Assembly (NCBI RefSeq): GCF_900100965.1
Contig: NZ_FMUJ01000004.1
Span: forward strand, 248,001 to 312,000
From: Variovorax sp. EL159
GTDB taxonomy: Bacteria > Pseudomonadota > Gammaproteobacteria > Burkholderiales > Burkholderiaceae_C
Reading direction: 5' to 3'
DNA: 64,000 nucleotides
A program made the position numbers and the translations under genes. This document shows positions 1 to 12,284 of the stretch, piece by piece; the first letter of the stretch is position 1, and each line of letters starts with the position of its first letter. A model generated the notes under the pieces. That model made no database searches. It worked only from the letters and a program-made list of their open reading frames with translations, and was not told the DNA's origin.

Positions 1-660
1 GTCGAGATCGGCCCAGGGCTCGCGGCGCTCACGCAGCCGCTGGTCGAGCGGCTTGGGCGCCTCACCGTGATCGAGCTCGACCGGGATCTCGCCAAGCGCC
101 TGCGCGAGCATCCGCAGCTGGACGTGATCGAATCCGACGTGCTGAAGGTGGACTTCGCGGAACTGGCCGCCCGCTTCCCGGCAAAGCCGCTGCGCGTGGT
201 GGGCAACCTGCCCTACAACATCTCCACGCCGATCCTGTTCCACCTGCTGGGCGCGGCGCACCTGGTGGCCGACCAGCACTTCATGCTGCAAAAGGAAGTG
301 ATCGATCGCATGGTGGCCCGGCCTGCCACGTCGGACTACAGCCGCCTGAGCGTGATGCTGCAGTGGCGCTACGACATGCAGAACGTGCTGTTTGTGCCGC
401 CCGAGAGCTTCGATCCGCCCCCGCGCGTCGACAGTGCCGTGGTGCGGATGGTGCCGTTGGCGCAGCCTCCCGCCGTCGATGCCGCGCGGCTCGGCGAGAT
501 CGTGCAGGTCGCCTTCAGCCAGCGCCGCAAGATCCTGCGGCACACGCTCGGCCGGTGGCTCGAAGAGCATGGGTTCGCCGGCGAGTTCGACCCGCAGCGG
601 CGGGCCGAAGAAGTACCGGTGGCCGAATACGTGGCATTGGCCCAGGCCGTTCCCCCATGA
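1..660 (+). CDS. rsmA: 16S rRNA dimethyladenosine transferase (5' end cut by window)
   Basis: SAM-dependent methyltransferase that dimethylates two adjacent adenines in the 3' terminal helix of 16S rRNA during small-subunit maturation. The frame is open from the first base, so the N-terminus lies outside the window; 219 residues are visible against roughly 260-270 in the family. The sequence opens inside SAM motif I (EIGPG), followed by the acidic motif VIELDRD, the substrate-adenine motif NLPYNIS, and the C-terminal lobe with [12 protein letters not shown]. It ends in TGA overlapping the left arm of a strong terminator hairpin, so it is the last gene of its transcript. Family assignment is secure from these motifs; the upstream operon cannot be seen. 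Confidence 0.95.
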   Translation, partial: VEIGPGLAALTQPLVERLGRLTVIELDRDLAKRLREHPQLDVIESDVLKVDFAELAARFPAKPLRVVGNLPYNISTPILFHLLGAAHLVADQHFMLQKEVIDRMVARPATSDYSRLSVMLQWRYDMQNVLFVPPESFDPPPRVDSAVVRMVPLAQPPAVDAARLGEIVQVAFSQRRKILRHTLGRWLEEHGFAGEFDPQRRAEEVPVAEYVALAQAVPP

Positions 661-688
661 AAAAAGCCCGTCGATGACGGGCTTTTTT
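660..688. terminator. Bidirectional Rho-independent terminator
   Basis: A perfect 13-bp stem (AAAAAAGCCCGTC and its complement) with a 3-nt loop. It starts on the last base of the rsmA stop codon and ends in T6. Because the stem carries an A-run on one side and a T-run on the other, it can terminate both rsmA and the leftward barnase/barstar transcript. Confidence 0.9.
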
Positions 689-712
689 CATGGGGGGAAT
701 GACCGCTTGCTT

Positions 713-961
713 TTACGCTGCCGCGAGCCAGTAACCCGCGTTGAACGGGCTGCTCATCCGCAGTGCCAGGGGCGACACGTCGACCAGTTTGTCGGTCGGC
801 ATTTTTTCGCCGGCCGGCTCGGTGCTGGCGGCGGCCGCTGCGGTTGCCGCGGTGTTGTTGACGTCGATGCCATCGAGGGTTTCAGCGTTGGGCTGAGCCT
901 CGTTCGCCCGTTCTGCTTGGCTGGTAGATGCAGAACGGGCTACAGAAAAGAATAGAAGCAC
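713..961 (-). CDS. Small hypothetical protein downstream of barstar
   Basis: An 82-codon frame with a GTG start that overlaps the end of the barstar gene by about 20 nt and stops 25 nt before the shared terminator. The product is alanine/threonine-rich in the middle and ends in a more ordinary-looking segment (KLVDVSPLALRMSSPF). I do not recognise a family. In favour: position in the operon and a terminator directly after the stop. Against: no clear ribosome binding site, and a 10-bp inverted repeat (906-940) lies inside it directly after the barstar stop. It may be a third gene of the operon or untranslated 3' sequence. Confidence 0.3.
   Translation of the reverse strand: MLLFFSVARSASTSQAERANEAQPNAETLDGIDVNNTAATAAAAASTEPAGEKMPTDKLVDVSPLALRMSSPFNAGYWLAAA
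906..940 (-). terminator. Hairpin directly after barstar stop
   Basis: Perfect 10-bp inverted repeat (GCCCGTTCTG and CAGAACGGGC) with a 15-nt loop. It abuts the barstar stop codon on the leftward strand. No U-tract follows, so it could be an mRNA-stabilising or attenuating hairpin rather than a true terminator. Confidence 0.45.
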
Positions 962-1419
962 CGGAACGGGACCTTGCGGTCGCCCCAGTAGTCCGAGGCG
1001 TCGCGGAAGATGTCGAGCAGTTGCTCGCGCGCTTCCTTGTCGAACTTGGCGTTGGCCGGGATCTGTTCGAGCACGATGACGAAACCTGGCTGCGGGCCCG
1101 ATTTATGCAACGGATCGGTCATGCAGTCGTACAGCGCGTCGAAGTTCTTGCCGAAGTGCGCCGGGAACGTGAACTGCTGGGCGATCAGGTCGAGCACGTC
1201 CTGCTTGGTCTGGGCGTTGCCCAGGTTGGCATACAGGAAGTGCTGGCCGGCCGCGTTGGCTGCGTCCTGCAGGTCGTTCACGCGGAACGCGCGGATCGAT
1301 TGCACGATGTTCGGGCGTACGGCACGAAGGGATAAGGTCATCTCCGCTGGTCTTTCCATAGTCATCATCATTTCTTCGGGGCGCTTCGGGGCGCCGCTCA
1401 GGTCGTTGTCATCGCTCAT
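940..1419 (-). CDS. Barstar family ribonuclease inhibitor
   Basis: Intracellular inhibitor expected to bind and block the barnase-like RNase encoded just upstream. The 159-residue product has an N-terminal extension of about 40 residues before the barstar fold. The characteristic helix region is visible as QDVLDLIAQQFTFPAHFGKN followed by FDALYDCMTD. A later acidic/aromatic segment reads LLDIFRDASDYWGDR. Its ATG overlaps the RNase stop codon as ATGA, so toxin and antidote should be translationally coupled. Start choice follows this overlap; an internal ATG near residue 27 (MTLSLRAV) would give a more typical-length barstar. Confidence 0.88.
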   Translation of the reverse strand: MSDDNDLSGAPKRPEEMMMTMERPAEMTLSLRAVRPNIVQSIRAFRVNDLQDAANAAGQHFLYANLGNAQTKQDVLDLIAQQFTFPAHFGKNFDALYDCMTDPLHKSGPQPGFVIVLEQIPANAKFDKEAREQLLDIFRDASDYWGDRKVPFRCFYSFL

Positions 1420-1829
1420 GGCGCAATCCGTCTGAAACTCGCATAGTGGTCTGCCGTGTACCAGCAGGCCTCGGGCGTCGTGCGTTGTTCACCACCGCAG
1501 ACTATTCGTTGTGCACCACGATTGCGCGAGCCGGGTGTCGTCACCGTGTACTCGCGGTAGTGGCCACGTCGTGCCGGTGGCAGGAGACGCTCGCGATTGC
1601 CAAATACCGTGCCGTCCTTGTCGTACCGGAAGGGGCCGCCGTTGAGGATGGCCTGGTAGGTCCGCTGGCCTTGCACCGGCAAGTCGGTCAGTGCAATCGA
1701 TTCCTCGGAGGACGTTTTTCCGGAGCCGAACCATCCGCGGGCCTCGGCCCCGGTCGTCAGCGCCGCCAGCATCAGGCCGGTGAGCGCAAACTTAGTGACT
1801 GAGGACGTGATCGAGGCGTAAGCCGCCAT
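1416..1829 (-). CDS. Secreted guanyl-specific ribonuclease (barnase/RNase Sa type)
   Basis: Predicted extracellular endoribonuclease of the microbial N1/T1 family. The ATG chosen gives 137 residues beginning with a signal peptide (hydrophobic run FALTGLMLAALTTGAEA, cleavage expected after about residue 30). The C-terminal half aligns by eye with RNase Sa: YREYTVTTPGSRNRGAQRIV followed by TADHYASF. This places the catalytic triad at E93, R108 and H128. An upstream in-frame start would add 39 residues before the signal peptide and is less likely. The gene is followed by a 4-nt overlap with the barstar gene, as expected for a toxin that must not accumulate in the cytoplasm. Role could be nutrient scavenging or competition. 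Confidence 0.85.
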   Translation of the reverse strand: MAAYASITSSVTKFALTGLMLAALTTGAEARGWFGSGKTSSEESIALTDLPVQGQRTYQAILNGGPFRYDKDGTVFGNRERLLPPARRGHYREYTVTTPGSRNRGAQRIVCGGEQRTTPEACWYTADHYASFRRIAP

Positions 1830-1938
1830 GGGGCACCACAAGGAAAAGAGCGGGGGGTTCGAATTGCGCTCAACCTCGGGGTTAACCCGCAAATTCAAGC
1901 CCGCGAGTGTGCACCACGCTGGCGAAAATAGCAAGCGA

Positions 1939-1957
1939 CTGCTCAAAGTTTGAGCAG
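1939..1957. promoter_or_regulatory. Palindrome upstream of the RNase gene
   Basis: CTGCTCAAAGTTTGAGCAG is a perfect 9-bp inverted repeat around one central base. It lies 110 bp before the RNase start and just left of the maeB terminator hairpin. The size and symmetry suit a dimeric regulator's operator. It could also extrude as a hairpin; no regulator gene is adjacent. Confidence 0.4.
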
Positions 1958-1965
1958 CTTAAAGG

Positions 1966-2003
1966 GGCGAGAGTGGCGTTTTAAGTTGGCGACCACTCTC
2001 GCC
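1966..2003 (-). terminator. Hairpin after maeB
   Basis: An 11-bp perfect stem (GGCGAGAGTGG and its complement) with a 16-nt loop, 8 nt past the maeB stop on the leftward strand. Only a weak T-tract follows, so termination is probable but not classic. Confidence 0.55.
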
Positions 2004-2010
2004 AAAGGGC

Positions 2011-4359
<2,349 letters not shown>

Positions 4360-4535
4360 GTGCCGTAGCTCCTGGTGGCGCTTCTTCTGGGGGCGCCGAT
4401 TGTAGACCTCGGCCCATGACGGCCTACGCCGCATGGCCGAGCAAGGCATGACCAATCGCACTGCGCGCCGTCAAGGCGATGTGGCAATATGCGCGGCTGG
4501 GACAAAACCTGAAAAAAACCTGCAGAGGAACAACC

Positions 4536-5612
4536 ATGGCCCTGATGGATTTCATCAAGAAACAGTTCATCGACATCATCCAGTGGACCGAGACCGGCGA
4601 CGGCACGCTGGCCTGGCGTTTCCCGATGGCGGACATGGAAATCCAGAACGGTGGTTCGCTCACCGTTCGCGAATCGCAGGTGGCGGTTTTCGTCAACGAA
4701 GGCAAGGTGGCCGACGTGTTCGGCCCCGGCCTGTACAAGCTCACGACGCAGACGCTGCCCGTGCTCACGTACCTCAAGAACTGGGACAAGCTCTTCGAGT
4801 CCCCCTTCAAGAGCGACGTCTATTTCTTCAGCACGCGCCAGCAGGTCGACCAGAAGTGGGGCACGCCCCAGCCGATCACCATCCGCGACAAGGACTTCGG
4901 CGCCGTGCGCCTGCGGGCCTTCGGCAACTACAGCTTCCGCATCGGCGATGCCAAGCTGTTCCACACCGAAATCTCCGGCACGCGCGACATCTACAGCGTG
5001 GCCGACCTCGACGGCCAGCTGCGCGGCTTGGTGCTGCAGAACATCAGCAACGCCATCGCCTCCAGCGGCGTGCCTTTCCTCGACCTTGCGGCCAACCAGA
5101 TCCAGTTTGCGCAGGCGCTCGCTGCGCAGCTCGTGCCCGAGTTCGAGAAGATCGGCATCAAGCTCGAGAACATCACGGTCCAGAACGTCTCGCTGCCCGA
5201 AGAGCTGCAGAAGATCCTCGACCAGAAGATCGGCATGGGCATGGTCGGCAACGACATGGGCAAGTTCATGCAGTACCAGACGGCGCAGGCGATCCCCAAG
5301 TTCGCCGAAGGCGCGGCCAGCGGCGGCGGCATTGCCGGCGACGCCATGGGCCTGGGTGCCGGCGTGGCGCTCGGCCAGGTGATGGCGCAGAACCTTGCAC
5401 AAGGCCTGAACCCGAACAACGCCAATGCAGCAGCTGCTGCTGCCGCCGCGGCGGCTGGTGCAGCCGCCAACGCACAACCCACCGTGGCGGTGGTGAGCGC
5501 GGCCGACGTGATGACCACGCTCGAGAAGCTCGGCGAACTGAAGACCAAGGGCATCCTCACGCAGGAAGAGTTCGACGCCAAGAAGGCCGACCTTCTCAAG
5601 AAGCTGGTCTAA
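4536..5612 (+). CDS. SPFH (band-7) domain protein with C-terminal SHOCT domain
   Basis: 358-residue virion-core-like SPFH protein. The SPFH region spans about residues 20-230 (MALMDFIKKQFIDIIQ at the start, then ESQVAVFVNEGKVADVFGPG). A low-complexity alanine/asparagine linker covers about 280-315. The final 36 residues form a SHOCT motif (LEKLGELKTKGILTQEEFDA). SPFH proteins assemble on membranes, and SHOCT is an oligomerisation module. Start set by AGAGGA 8 nt upstream; a longer in-frame start lacks that site. It is the first gene of the rightward cassette with the DUF4178, DUF350 and aminopropyltransferase genes, which suggests a shared membrane-associated role. The exact function is unknown. 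Confidence 0.85.
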   Translation: MALMDFIKKQFIDIIQWTETGDGTLAWRFPMADMEIQNGGSLTVRESQVAVFVNEGKVADVFGPGLYKLTTQTLPVLTYLKNWDKLFESPFKSDVYFFSTRQQVDQKWGTPQPITIRDKDFGAVRLRAFGNYSFRIGDAKLFHTEISGTRDIYSVADLDGQLRGLVLQNISNAIASSGVPFLDLAANQIQFAQALAAQLVPEFEKIGIKLENITVQNVSLPEELQKILDQKIGMGMVGNDMGKFMQYQTAQAIPKFAEGAASGGGIAGDAMGLGAGVALGQVMAQNLAQGLNPNNANAAAAAAAAAAGAAANAQPTVAVVSAADVMTTLEKLGELKTKGILTQEEFDAKKADLLKKLV

Positions 5613-5702
5613 CCCCAGGCTTCGCGCGCTTCGTGTCGCCTCTCTTCCCCCCTTGCAGGGGGCGATACCAGCGGCCCGGCGTAGCCGGCTCCGCGGTGTC
5701 TC
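5612..5702 (+). repeat. Dispersed intergenic repeat, copy 1
   Basis: About 90 bp starting at the SPFH stop codon with CCCCAGGCTTCGCGCGCTTC and ending CGGTGTCTC. It matches the reverse complement of 49063-49155 over nearly its whole length with scattered substitutions. The middle contains a C-run/G-run hairpin (CCCCCCTTGCAGGGGG). It is a non-coding repeat inside the operon. Confidence 0.75.
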
Positions 5703-5735
5703 CCGCCTCGTTCGCCGTTTCTTCCGCAGCGCGCC

Positions 5736-7223
5736 ATGGCTGAGGAAAACGGCAATCAACGCTACTACCGCGCGCCCTGCCCCGGCTGCGGCGCGCCGGT
5801 CGAATTCCGCTCGGCGCAATCGACGCACGCGGTCTGCCCCTATTGCCAGAGCACCGTCGTGCGCCAGGGCGACACGCTCGCGCGCACCGGCAAGATGGCC
5901 GAGCTGTTCGACGACTTCAGCCCGCTGCAGCTGTTCGCCGCCGGCCGCATCCAGGACAAGCCCTTCACGCTGATCGGCCGGCTGCAATACACCTACCCCG
6001 GCGGCCGCTGGACCGAGTGGATCGCCGCCCTCGACGGCGACCGCACCGGCGTGCTCAGCGAGGACAACGGCGCCTACGTCTTCGCCTTGCCCTTCGACCT
6101 GCAGCGCACCGCGCCGCCGCCTGTCGACCTGCGCGTGGGCGCCACCAGCGCCTTCGCAGGACAGAGCTACACCGTCACCTCGAACGAGCAGGTGGCGCTG
6201 ACCTCCGCGCAGGGCGAGCTGCCGCACCTGCCCGAACTCGGCCGCTCCTTCGCGATGGTCGAGCTGCGCAACGACAAGGGGCTGGTGCTCAGCATCGACT
6301 ACGGCACCGCGACGCCCACCGCGTACCTGGGCCGTTCGGTGCAGCTCGACGACCTGCAGCTCACCGGCCTGCGCGCCGAATCCGCCAAGGACGAAAAGGG
6401 CCGCAGCTTCAACTGCCCCAATTGCGGCTCGCCCGTCACCGTCAACCTGGCCGACAGCAAGAGCATCACTTGCGGCTCCTGCAACAGCATCATCGACCTG
6501 TCGCAAGGCATCGGCGGCGAGCTCAAGCATGCGACGCAGGACGAGCCCGTGCGCCCGCTCATCGCGCTCGGCACCATGGGCCAGTTGCAGGGCGCGCAAT
6601 GGCAGGTGGTCGGCTTCCAGCACCGCATGGGCACCGAGCCCGGCGATGACGAGCAGTTCGGCTGGGACGAATACCTGCTCTACAACGCCAAGCGCGGCTT
6701 CAGCTTCCTGGTCGATGCCGAAGACGGCTGGAGCCTCGTCAAACCCACCACCGGCGCGCCGGTGATGGCCGAGAACGGCAGCACCGCCACCTACCTCAAC
6801 AAGCGCTACCAGCAGCAGTACGCCTACAACGCCGAAACCAGCTACGTCGCGGGCGAGTTCTACTGGCAGGTCGAGCGCGGGCAGAAAACCTTCAACCGCG
6901 ACTACGCCAGCGGCCCCGCGCTGCTGTCGATGGAGCGCTCGGCCAACGAGCTGACCTGGTCCTCGGGCATCAAGCTCGACAGCGGCGTCGTGGCCACGGC
7001 CTTCAAGCTCGACGCCAAGAAGGACATGTTCAAGCGCGGCGATGCGCTGCCCGTGAGCGCCGCCGCCTCGAAGCTGGGCTGCGGCACGATCATCATCATC
7101 GTCGTCGTGATCATCATCCTGCTGATCATCCTGAGCACCTGCAGCAGCGGTGGTTCCTCGAGTGGCTCGCGCAGCTCGGGCGGCTCGTACGGCGGCTATT
7201 CGAGCGGCGGCGGGCACAAATGA
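5736..7223 (+). CDS. DUF4178 zinc-ribbon membrane protein
   Basis: 495 residues. An N-terminal zinc ribbon (CPGCGAPVEF then CPYC, residues 14-36) precedes a DUF4178 domain (about 60-200). A second ribbon (CPNCGSP then CGSC, about 225-250) precedes another beta-rich DUF4178-like domain with WDEYLLYN. The C-terminus has one very hydrophobic Ile/Val membrane helix (about 450-468) and ends in a Gly/Ser-rich tail. The topology suggests a large cytosolic part anchored at the C-terminus. DUF4178 has no established biochemical role. Genomic partners here are an SPFH protein, a DUF350 protein and an aminopropyltransferase, so a membrane-linked polyamine process is an inference. Confidence 0.8.
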   Translation: MAEENGNQRYYRAPCPGCGAPVEFRSAQSTHAVCPYCQSTVVRQGDTLARTGKMAELFDDFSPLQLFAAGRIQDKPFTLIGRLQYTYPGGRWTEWIAALDGDRTGVLSEDNGAYVFALPFDLQRTAPPPVDLRVGATSAFAGQSYTVTSNEQVALTSAQGELPHLPELGRSFAMVELRNDKGLVLSIDYGTATPTAYLGRSVQLDDLQLTGLRAESAKDEKGRSFNCPNCGSPVTVNLADSKSITCGSCNSIIDLSQGIGGELKHATQDEPVRPLIALGTMGQLQGAQWQVVGFQHRMGTEPGDDEQFGWDEYLLYNAKRGFSFLVDAEDGWSLVKPTTGAPVMAENGSTATYLNKRYQQQYAYNAETSYVAGEFYWQVERGQKTFNRDYASGPALLSMERSANELTWSSGIKLDSGVVATAFKLDAKKDMFKRGDALPVSAAASKLGCGTIIIIVVVIIILLIILSTCSSGGSSSGSRSSGGSYGGYSSGGGHK

Positions 7224-7268
7224 AGTACATCATGTCGGTGTCACTCACTACTACGACTGGAGGTCCCC

Positions 7269-7487
7269 ATGGGATTTGAATGGCTGAAACCGGGCGTGGT
7301 CCTCGGATCGCTCGTGTACGCGCTGATCGGCGTGGTCATCTTCTGGCTCTGCTTCCTCATCATCGACAAGATCACGCCCTATGACCTGTGGGGCGAGATC
7401 GTCGAGAAGCAGAACGTGGCACTCGGGCTGGTGGTTGCCGCAATGAGCCTTGGCATCAGCATCATCGTCGCCGCGGCGATCCATTAG
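7269..7487 (+). CDS. DUF350 small membrane protein
   Basis: 72-residue protein with two transmembrane helices (about residues 10-32, VLGSLVYALIGVVIFWLCFL, and 50-70) separated by a short charged loop (DKITPYDLWGEIVEKQN). This matches a single DUF350 repeat; many family members have two or more. A GGAGGT ribosome binding site sits 6 nt before the ATG. It lies between the DUF4178 and aminopropyltransferase genes in the same orientation. DUF350 genes recur beside such genes in other bacteria as far as I recall. No enzymatic role is evident. Confidence 0.85.
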   Translation: MGFEWLKPGVVLGSLVYALIGVVIFWLCFLIIDKITPYDLWGEIVEKQNVALGLVVAAMSLGISIIVAAAIH

Positions 7488-7587
7488 CCCTTCGACCTTG
7501 CACTTCGCTTTGCCACGTGCCGTTCGCCACCCCGCCAAGGGGCGGCGCGGTCTGCCTCGGCGCGGACCGGCGGCAACCGCCTGATCC

Positions 7588-9135
<1,548 letters not shown>

Positions 9136-9142
9136 CCGCGTC

Positions 9143-10780
9143 ATGCAGCGTCGCGAATTCCTCGGCGTGGCGGCAGGTGCGGCGGGCGCCCTCGCGCTGG
9201 CCGGCTGCGAAGCACCCCCGCCGCCCATCGAAGGCGGCTTCACCGGCATTGACGTCACGCGTGGCCACGCCATGCGCGATGGCGCGCTCAAGAGCCAGGC
9301 GCCCGCCACCGTGAAGCGCACGCGCGTCGTCATCGCCGGCGGCGGTGTTGCCGGCCTCGCGGCCGCGCGCGCGTTGCGCCTTGCGGGCACCGAAGACTTC
9401 GCGCTGCTCGAACTCGAAGACACCGCGGGCGGCAATGCGCGCGGCGGCATGGTCAACGGCATCGCCTGCCCGCTCGGCGCGCACTACCTGCCCGTGCCCG
9501 GCGATGACGCGCGCGAGGTGCAGGACCTGCTCGAAGAACTCGGCCTGCGCCGCCGCGTGGCCGGCCGCTGGACGTACGACGAATTCAACCTTTGCCACAG
9601 CCCGCAGGAGCGCCTGTACCTGCACGGCGAATGGCAGGACGGCCTGCTGCCCGTGCACGGCGTGGGCGAGGCCACGCTCGCGCAGTACCGCCGGTTCGCA
9701 CAGCGCATCGATGCGCTGCAGCATGCGGCGCACTTCGCCATTCCCACGCTCAAGGTCGCGGTCACGCCCGAGCTGCTGGCGCTCGATGCCCTCTCTTTCG
9801 CCAAGTGGCTCGACAGCGAAGGCTTCAGCGACGTGCAGTTGCGCTGGTACCTCGACTACTGCTGCCGCGACGACTACGGCGCGGGCATCGACCACGTCTC
9901 CGCCTGGGCCGGCATCCATTACTTCGCGAGCCGGCACGGCTTTCATGCGCCCGGCGATCCCACGGGCAGCGTCAACGATTCGAGCCCCGAGCGCGACGGC
10001 ATCCTCACCTGGCCCGAGGGCAACGGCTGGCTCACGCGGCAATTGGCCGCGCCGCTCGGCGACCGGCTGCACACGGGCCAGGTCGTCACGCGCATTGCCG
10101 ATGTGCGCGGCGGCGTCGAGGTCGATGCGTGGGATGCCGCCACCAAGTCCCTCGTGCGCTGGCAGGCCGAGCGCTGCATCGTCGCGCTGCCGGTGTTCAT
10201 CGCCGCGCGCGTGGTCGAGAACCCGCCGCCCGTGCTCACGAATGCTGCCGCGCATGTGCGCTACGCGCCGTGGCTGGTCGCCAACGTGCACGTGCGCGGC
10301 CCGCTGATCGACAAGCCCGGCGCCGCGCCGAGCTGGGACAACGTGATCTACGGCACGCGCGGCCTCGGCTATGTCGATGCGCGCCACCAGACGCTCGACC
10401 CCACGCCGCGCGGCACCGTGCTCAGCTGGTACCGCCCGCTCGGCCCGAGCAGCTACGACACCACCGACGGCCGCCGCCTGCTGCTCGACCGCCCGTGGAC
10501 TGGCTGGCGCGACGACCTGCTCGCCGAGCTCTCGGTGCCGCATCCCGATCTGCCTTCGCTGGTCACGCGCATCGACATCACGCGCTACGGCCACGCCATG
10601 TCGATCCCCCGGCCGGGGCTGCTGGCGCAGATCGGCTCGCAGCGCAGCGCGCCGGACGCGGCGCATCGCGGCAGCGTCGTCGCGGGGCGGCTGTCGTTCG
10701 CGCACGCGGACTGGTCGGGCTATTCGATCTTCGAGGAGGCGTTCACGCGCGGGCACGTTGCGGGGACCCAGGCGGCATGA
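9143..10780 (+). CDS. Tat-exported lipoprotein FAD-dependent amine-oxidase-like oxidoreductase
   Basis: 545 residues. The N-terminus has a twin-arginine motif (QRREFLG), a hydrophobic region and a lipobox ending LAGC, so a folded flavoprotein is probably exported by Tat and lipid-anchored. The FAD-binding dinucleotide fold begins near residue 55 (RVVIAGGGVAGLAAARALR). A C-terminal FAD segment includes AHADWSGYSIFEEAF. It starts 8 nt after the aminopropyltransferase stop, implying one transcript and perhaps action on a polyamine or related amine. The substrate is not determinable. The next gene's ATG overlaps its stop. Confidence 0.8.
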   Translation: MQRREFLGVAAGAAGALALAGCEAPPPPIEGGFTGIDVTRGHAMRDGALKSQAPATVKRTRVVIAGGGVAGLAAARALRLAGTEDFALLELEDTAGGNARGGMVNGIACPLGAHYLPVPGDDAREVQDLLEELGLRRRVAGRWTYDEFNLCHSPQERLYLHGEWQDGLLPVHGVGEATLAQYRRFAQRIDALQHAAHFAIPTLKVAVTPELLALDALSFAKWLDSEGFSDVQLRWYLDYCCRDDYGAGIDHVSAWAGIHYFASRHGFHAPGDPTGSVNDSSPERDGILTWPEGNGWLTRQLAAPLGDRLHTGQVVTRIADVRGGVEVDAWDAATKSLVRWQAERCIVALPVFIAARVVENPPPVLTNAAAHVRYAPWLVANVHVRGPLIDKPGAAPSWDNVIYGTRGLGYVDARHQTLDPTPRGTVLSWYRPLGPSSYDTTDGRRLLLDRPWTGWRDDLLAELSVPHPDLPSLVTRIDITRYGHAMSIPRPGLLAQIGSQRSAPDAAHRGSVVAGRLSFAHADWSGYSIFEEAFTRGHVAGTQAA

Positions 10781-11898
10781 TGAAGACGCTGGTGCTCGGC
10801 GGCTACGGCAACTTCGGCGCCCGCATCTGCCGCGCGCTGGCACCGAGCCCCGACATCGAACTGCTGGTGGGCGGCCGCGATCTCGAACGCGCGACGGCCT
10901 TTGCGCAAACCTTGGGTGGCCGTGCGCGCGGCGTTCGCGTCGATGCCCAATCGCCCGACCTCGCACAGGGGCTGGGCTACCTGGGCGTGGACCTCGTCAT
11001 CCACACCGCAGGCCCGTTCCAGAACCAGGACTACCGTGTGCCGCAAGCCGTGGCCGCAGCCGGCGCGCACTACATCGATCTGGCCGATGGCCGCCGCTTC
11101 GTCTGCGACTTTCCTGCGGCGCTCGATGCCGCCTTTCGCAACGCGGGCCGTACCGCAGTGGCCGGCGCGAGCACCGTGCCCGCGCTGTCGTCGGCGGTGG
11201 TCGACCATCTCGCTGCCGGCTGGCAAGGCATCCACGGCATCGACATCTGCATCGCGCCCGCGCAGGGCGCGCCGCGCGGCGAAGCAACGCTGGCCGGCGT
11301 GCTCGCCTACTGCGGCGAGCCGATCCGCGTCTGGCAGAACGGCCAATGGACCGAACAGCCCGGCTGGGCTAATCCGGTGAAGGTGCAGTTCGCACGCATG
11401 AAGCCGCGCCGCGGCGCCTTGTGCGACATCCCCGACCTCGAACTTTTTCCTGCGCGCTACGCCGGCGTGCAGTCGGTCATGTTCCGCGCGGCGCTCGAAG
11501 TCGGTCTGGCACAGCGGGCCTTTGCCTTCATGGCGTTCATGCACCGCGTGGGTTTGCTGCCCGCGCCGCAAAAGCTGGCACCGCTGCTGCATTCGACAGG
11601 CCGCGTGTTCGATGCGCTCGGCACGGCATTGGGCGGCATGGTGGTGCGCGTGACGGGCACCGATGCGCAAGGCCGGGCAGCTCGGCACGCATGGCACATC
11701 GCATCCGACGACAACCACGGCCCCGAGATCCCCTGCATGGCAGCCATCCTGCTGGCACGCCGCCTTGCATGCGGCGATGCGTTGCCCACGGGCGCACACG
11801 CTTGCGCGGGCCTGCTCGCGTTGCCGGAATTCGAGCCCGAGTTCGCCCGCTGGGGCATGGTGACCGACCTCATCGACGAGGCGGTGCCAGCGCCATGA
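10777..11898 (+). CDS. Saccharopine dehydrogenase-like NAD(P)-binding protein
   Basis: 373 residues with an N-terminal Rossmann motif (MKTLVLGGYGNFGARICRAL) and the saccharopine-reductase-like segments VIHTAGPFQNQDYRVPQAV and HYIDLADGRRFV. It probably reduces or oxidises a metabolite with NAD(P)H, but the family includes many proteins of unknown substrate and lysine metabolism should not be assumed. The start is an ATG overlapping the flavoprotein stop (ATGA), with a second ATG directly after. The end overlaps the DoxX-like gene by 4 nt, so translation is coupled across the set. Confidence 0.8.
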   Translation: MMKTLVLGGYGNFGARICRALAPSPDIELLVGGRDLERATAFAQTLGGRARGVRVDAQSPDLAQGLGYLGVDLVIHTAGPFQNQDYRVPQAVAAAGAHYIDLADGRRFVCDFPAALDAAFRNAGRTAVAGASTVPALSSAVVDHLAAGWQGIHGIDICIAPAQGAPRGEATLAGVLAYCGEPIRVWQNGQWTEQPGWANPVKVQFARMKPRRGALCDIPDLELFPARYAGVQSVMFRAALEVGLAQRAFAFMAFMHRVGLLPAPQKLAPLLHSTGRVFDALGTALGGMVVRVTGTDAQGRAARHAWHIASDDNHGPEIPCMAAILLARRLACGDALPTGAHACAGLLALPEFEPEFARWGMVTDLIDEAVPAP

Positions 11899-12284
11899 TC
11901 CGCACTGCGACGCGCGCCGAAAGCGACGACCGCCTGCTGCGCCTGAGCCTCGTCGCGGTGTGGCTGGTGACGGCCGTCGTCAGCATCGTGGAGCTGAATG
12001 GCCAGAGCCGGCAGGTGCTGGCCCAGGCCGGCATCGCATCGCCGCCATGGCTGGTGCAGTGGCTGATCGTCGGCGGTGCCGCGGCGGACCTCGCCGTCGG
12101 CCTTGCGCTCTGGCTGCGGCCCGGCCGCGCCAGCTATGGAGCCGCCCTCGCCTTGATGCTCGTCATGACGCTCGTGGCGACCGTGCTCCAGCCCACCTTG
12201 TGGCTGCACCCGCTCGGCCCGCTGCTCAAGAACCTGCCCATCGCTGCCTTGCTCTGGCATTTGTACCGACGCGCGACGCCATGA
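11895..12284 (+). CDS. DoxX-like four-helix membrane protein
   Basis: 129 residues with four predicted transmembrane helices (about 15-35, 50-72, 78-100 and 105-122), including LVAVWLVTAVVSIVELNGQS and LLKNLPIAALLWHLYRR. The layout and the terminal LLKNLPIAALL match small DoxX-like proteins often encoded next to saccharopine-dehydrogenase-like genes. Its ATG overlaps the previous stop by 4 nt and its stop overlaps the DUF2269 start by 4 nt. Function unknown, possibly a membrane partner of the neighbouring oxidoreductases. Confidence 0.7.
   Translation: MIRTATRAESDDRLLRLSLVAVWLVTAVVSIVELNGQSRQVLAQAGIASPPWLVQWLIVGGAAADLAVGLALWLRPGRASYGAALALMLVMTLVATVLQPTLWLHPLGPLLKNLPIAALLWHLYRRATP

Noticed and set aside
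5420..5465. GCAGCAGCTGCTGCTGCC-like run in the SPFH gene as a regulatory repeat
   Set aside because: It encodes an in-frame alanine-rich linker; no sign of tandem repeat expansion beyond codon level.
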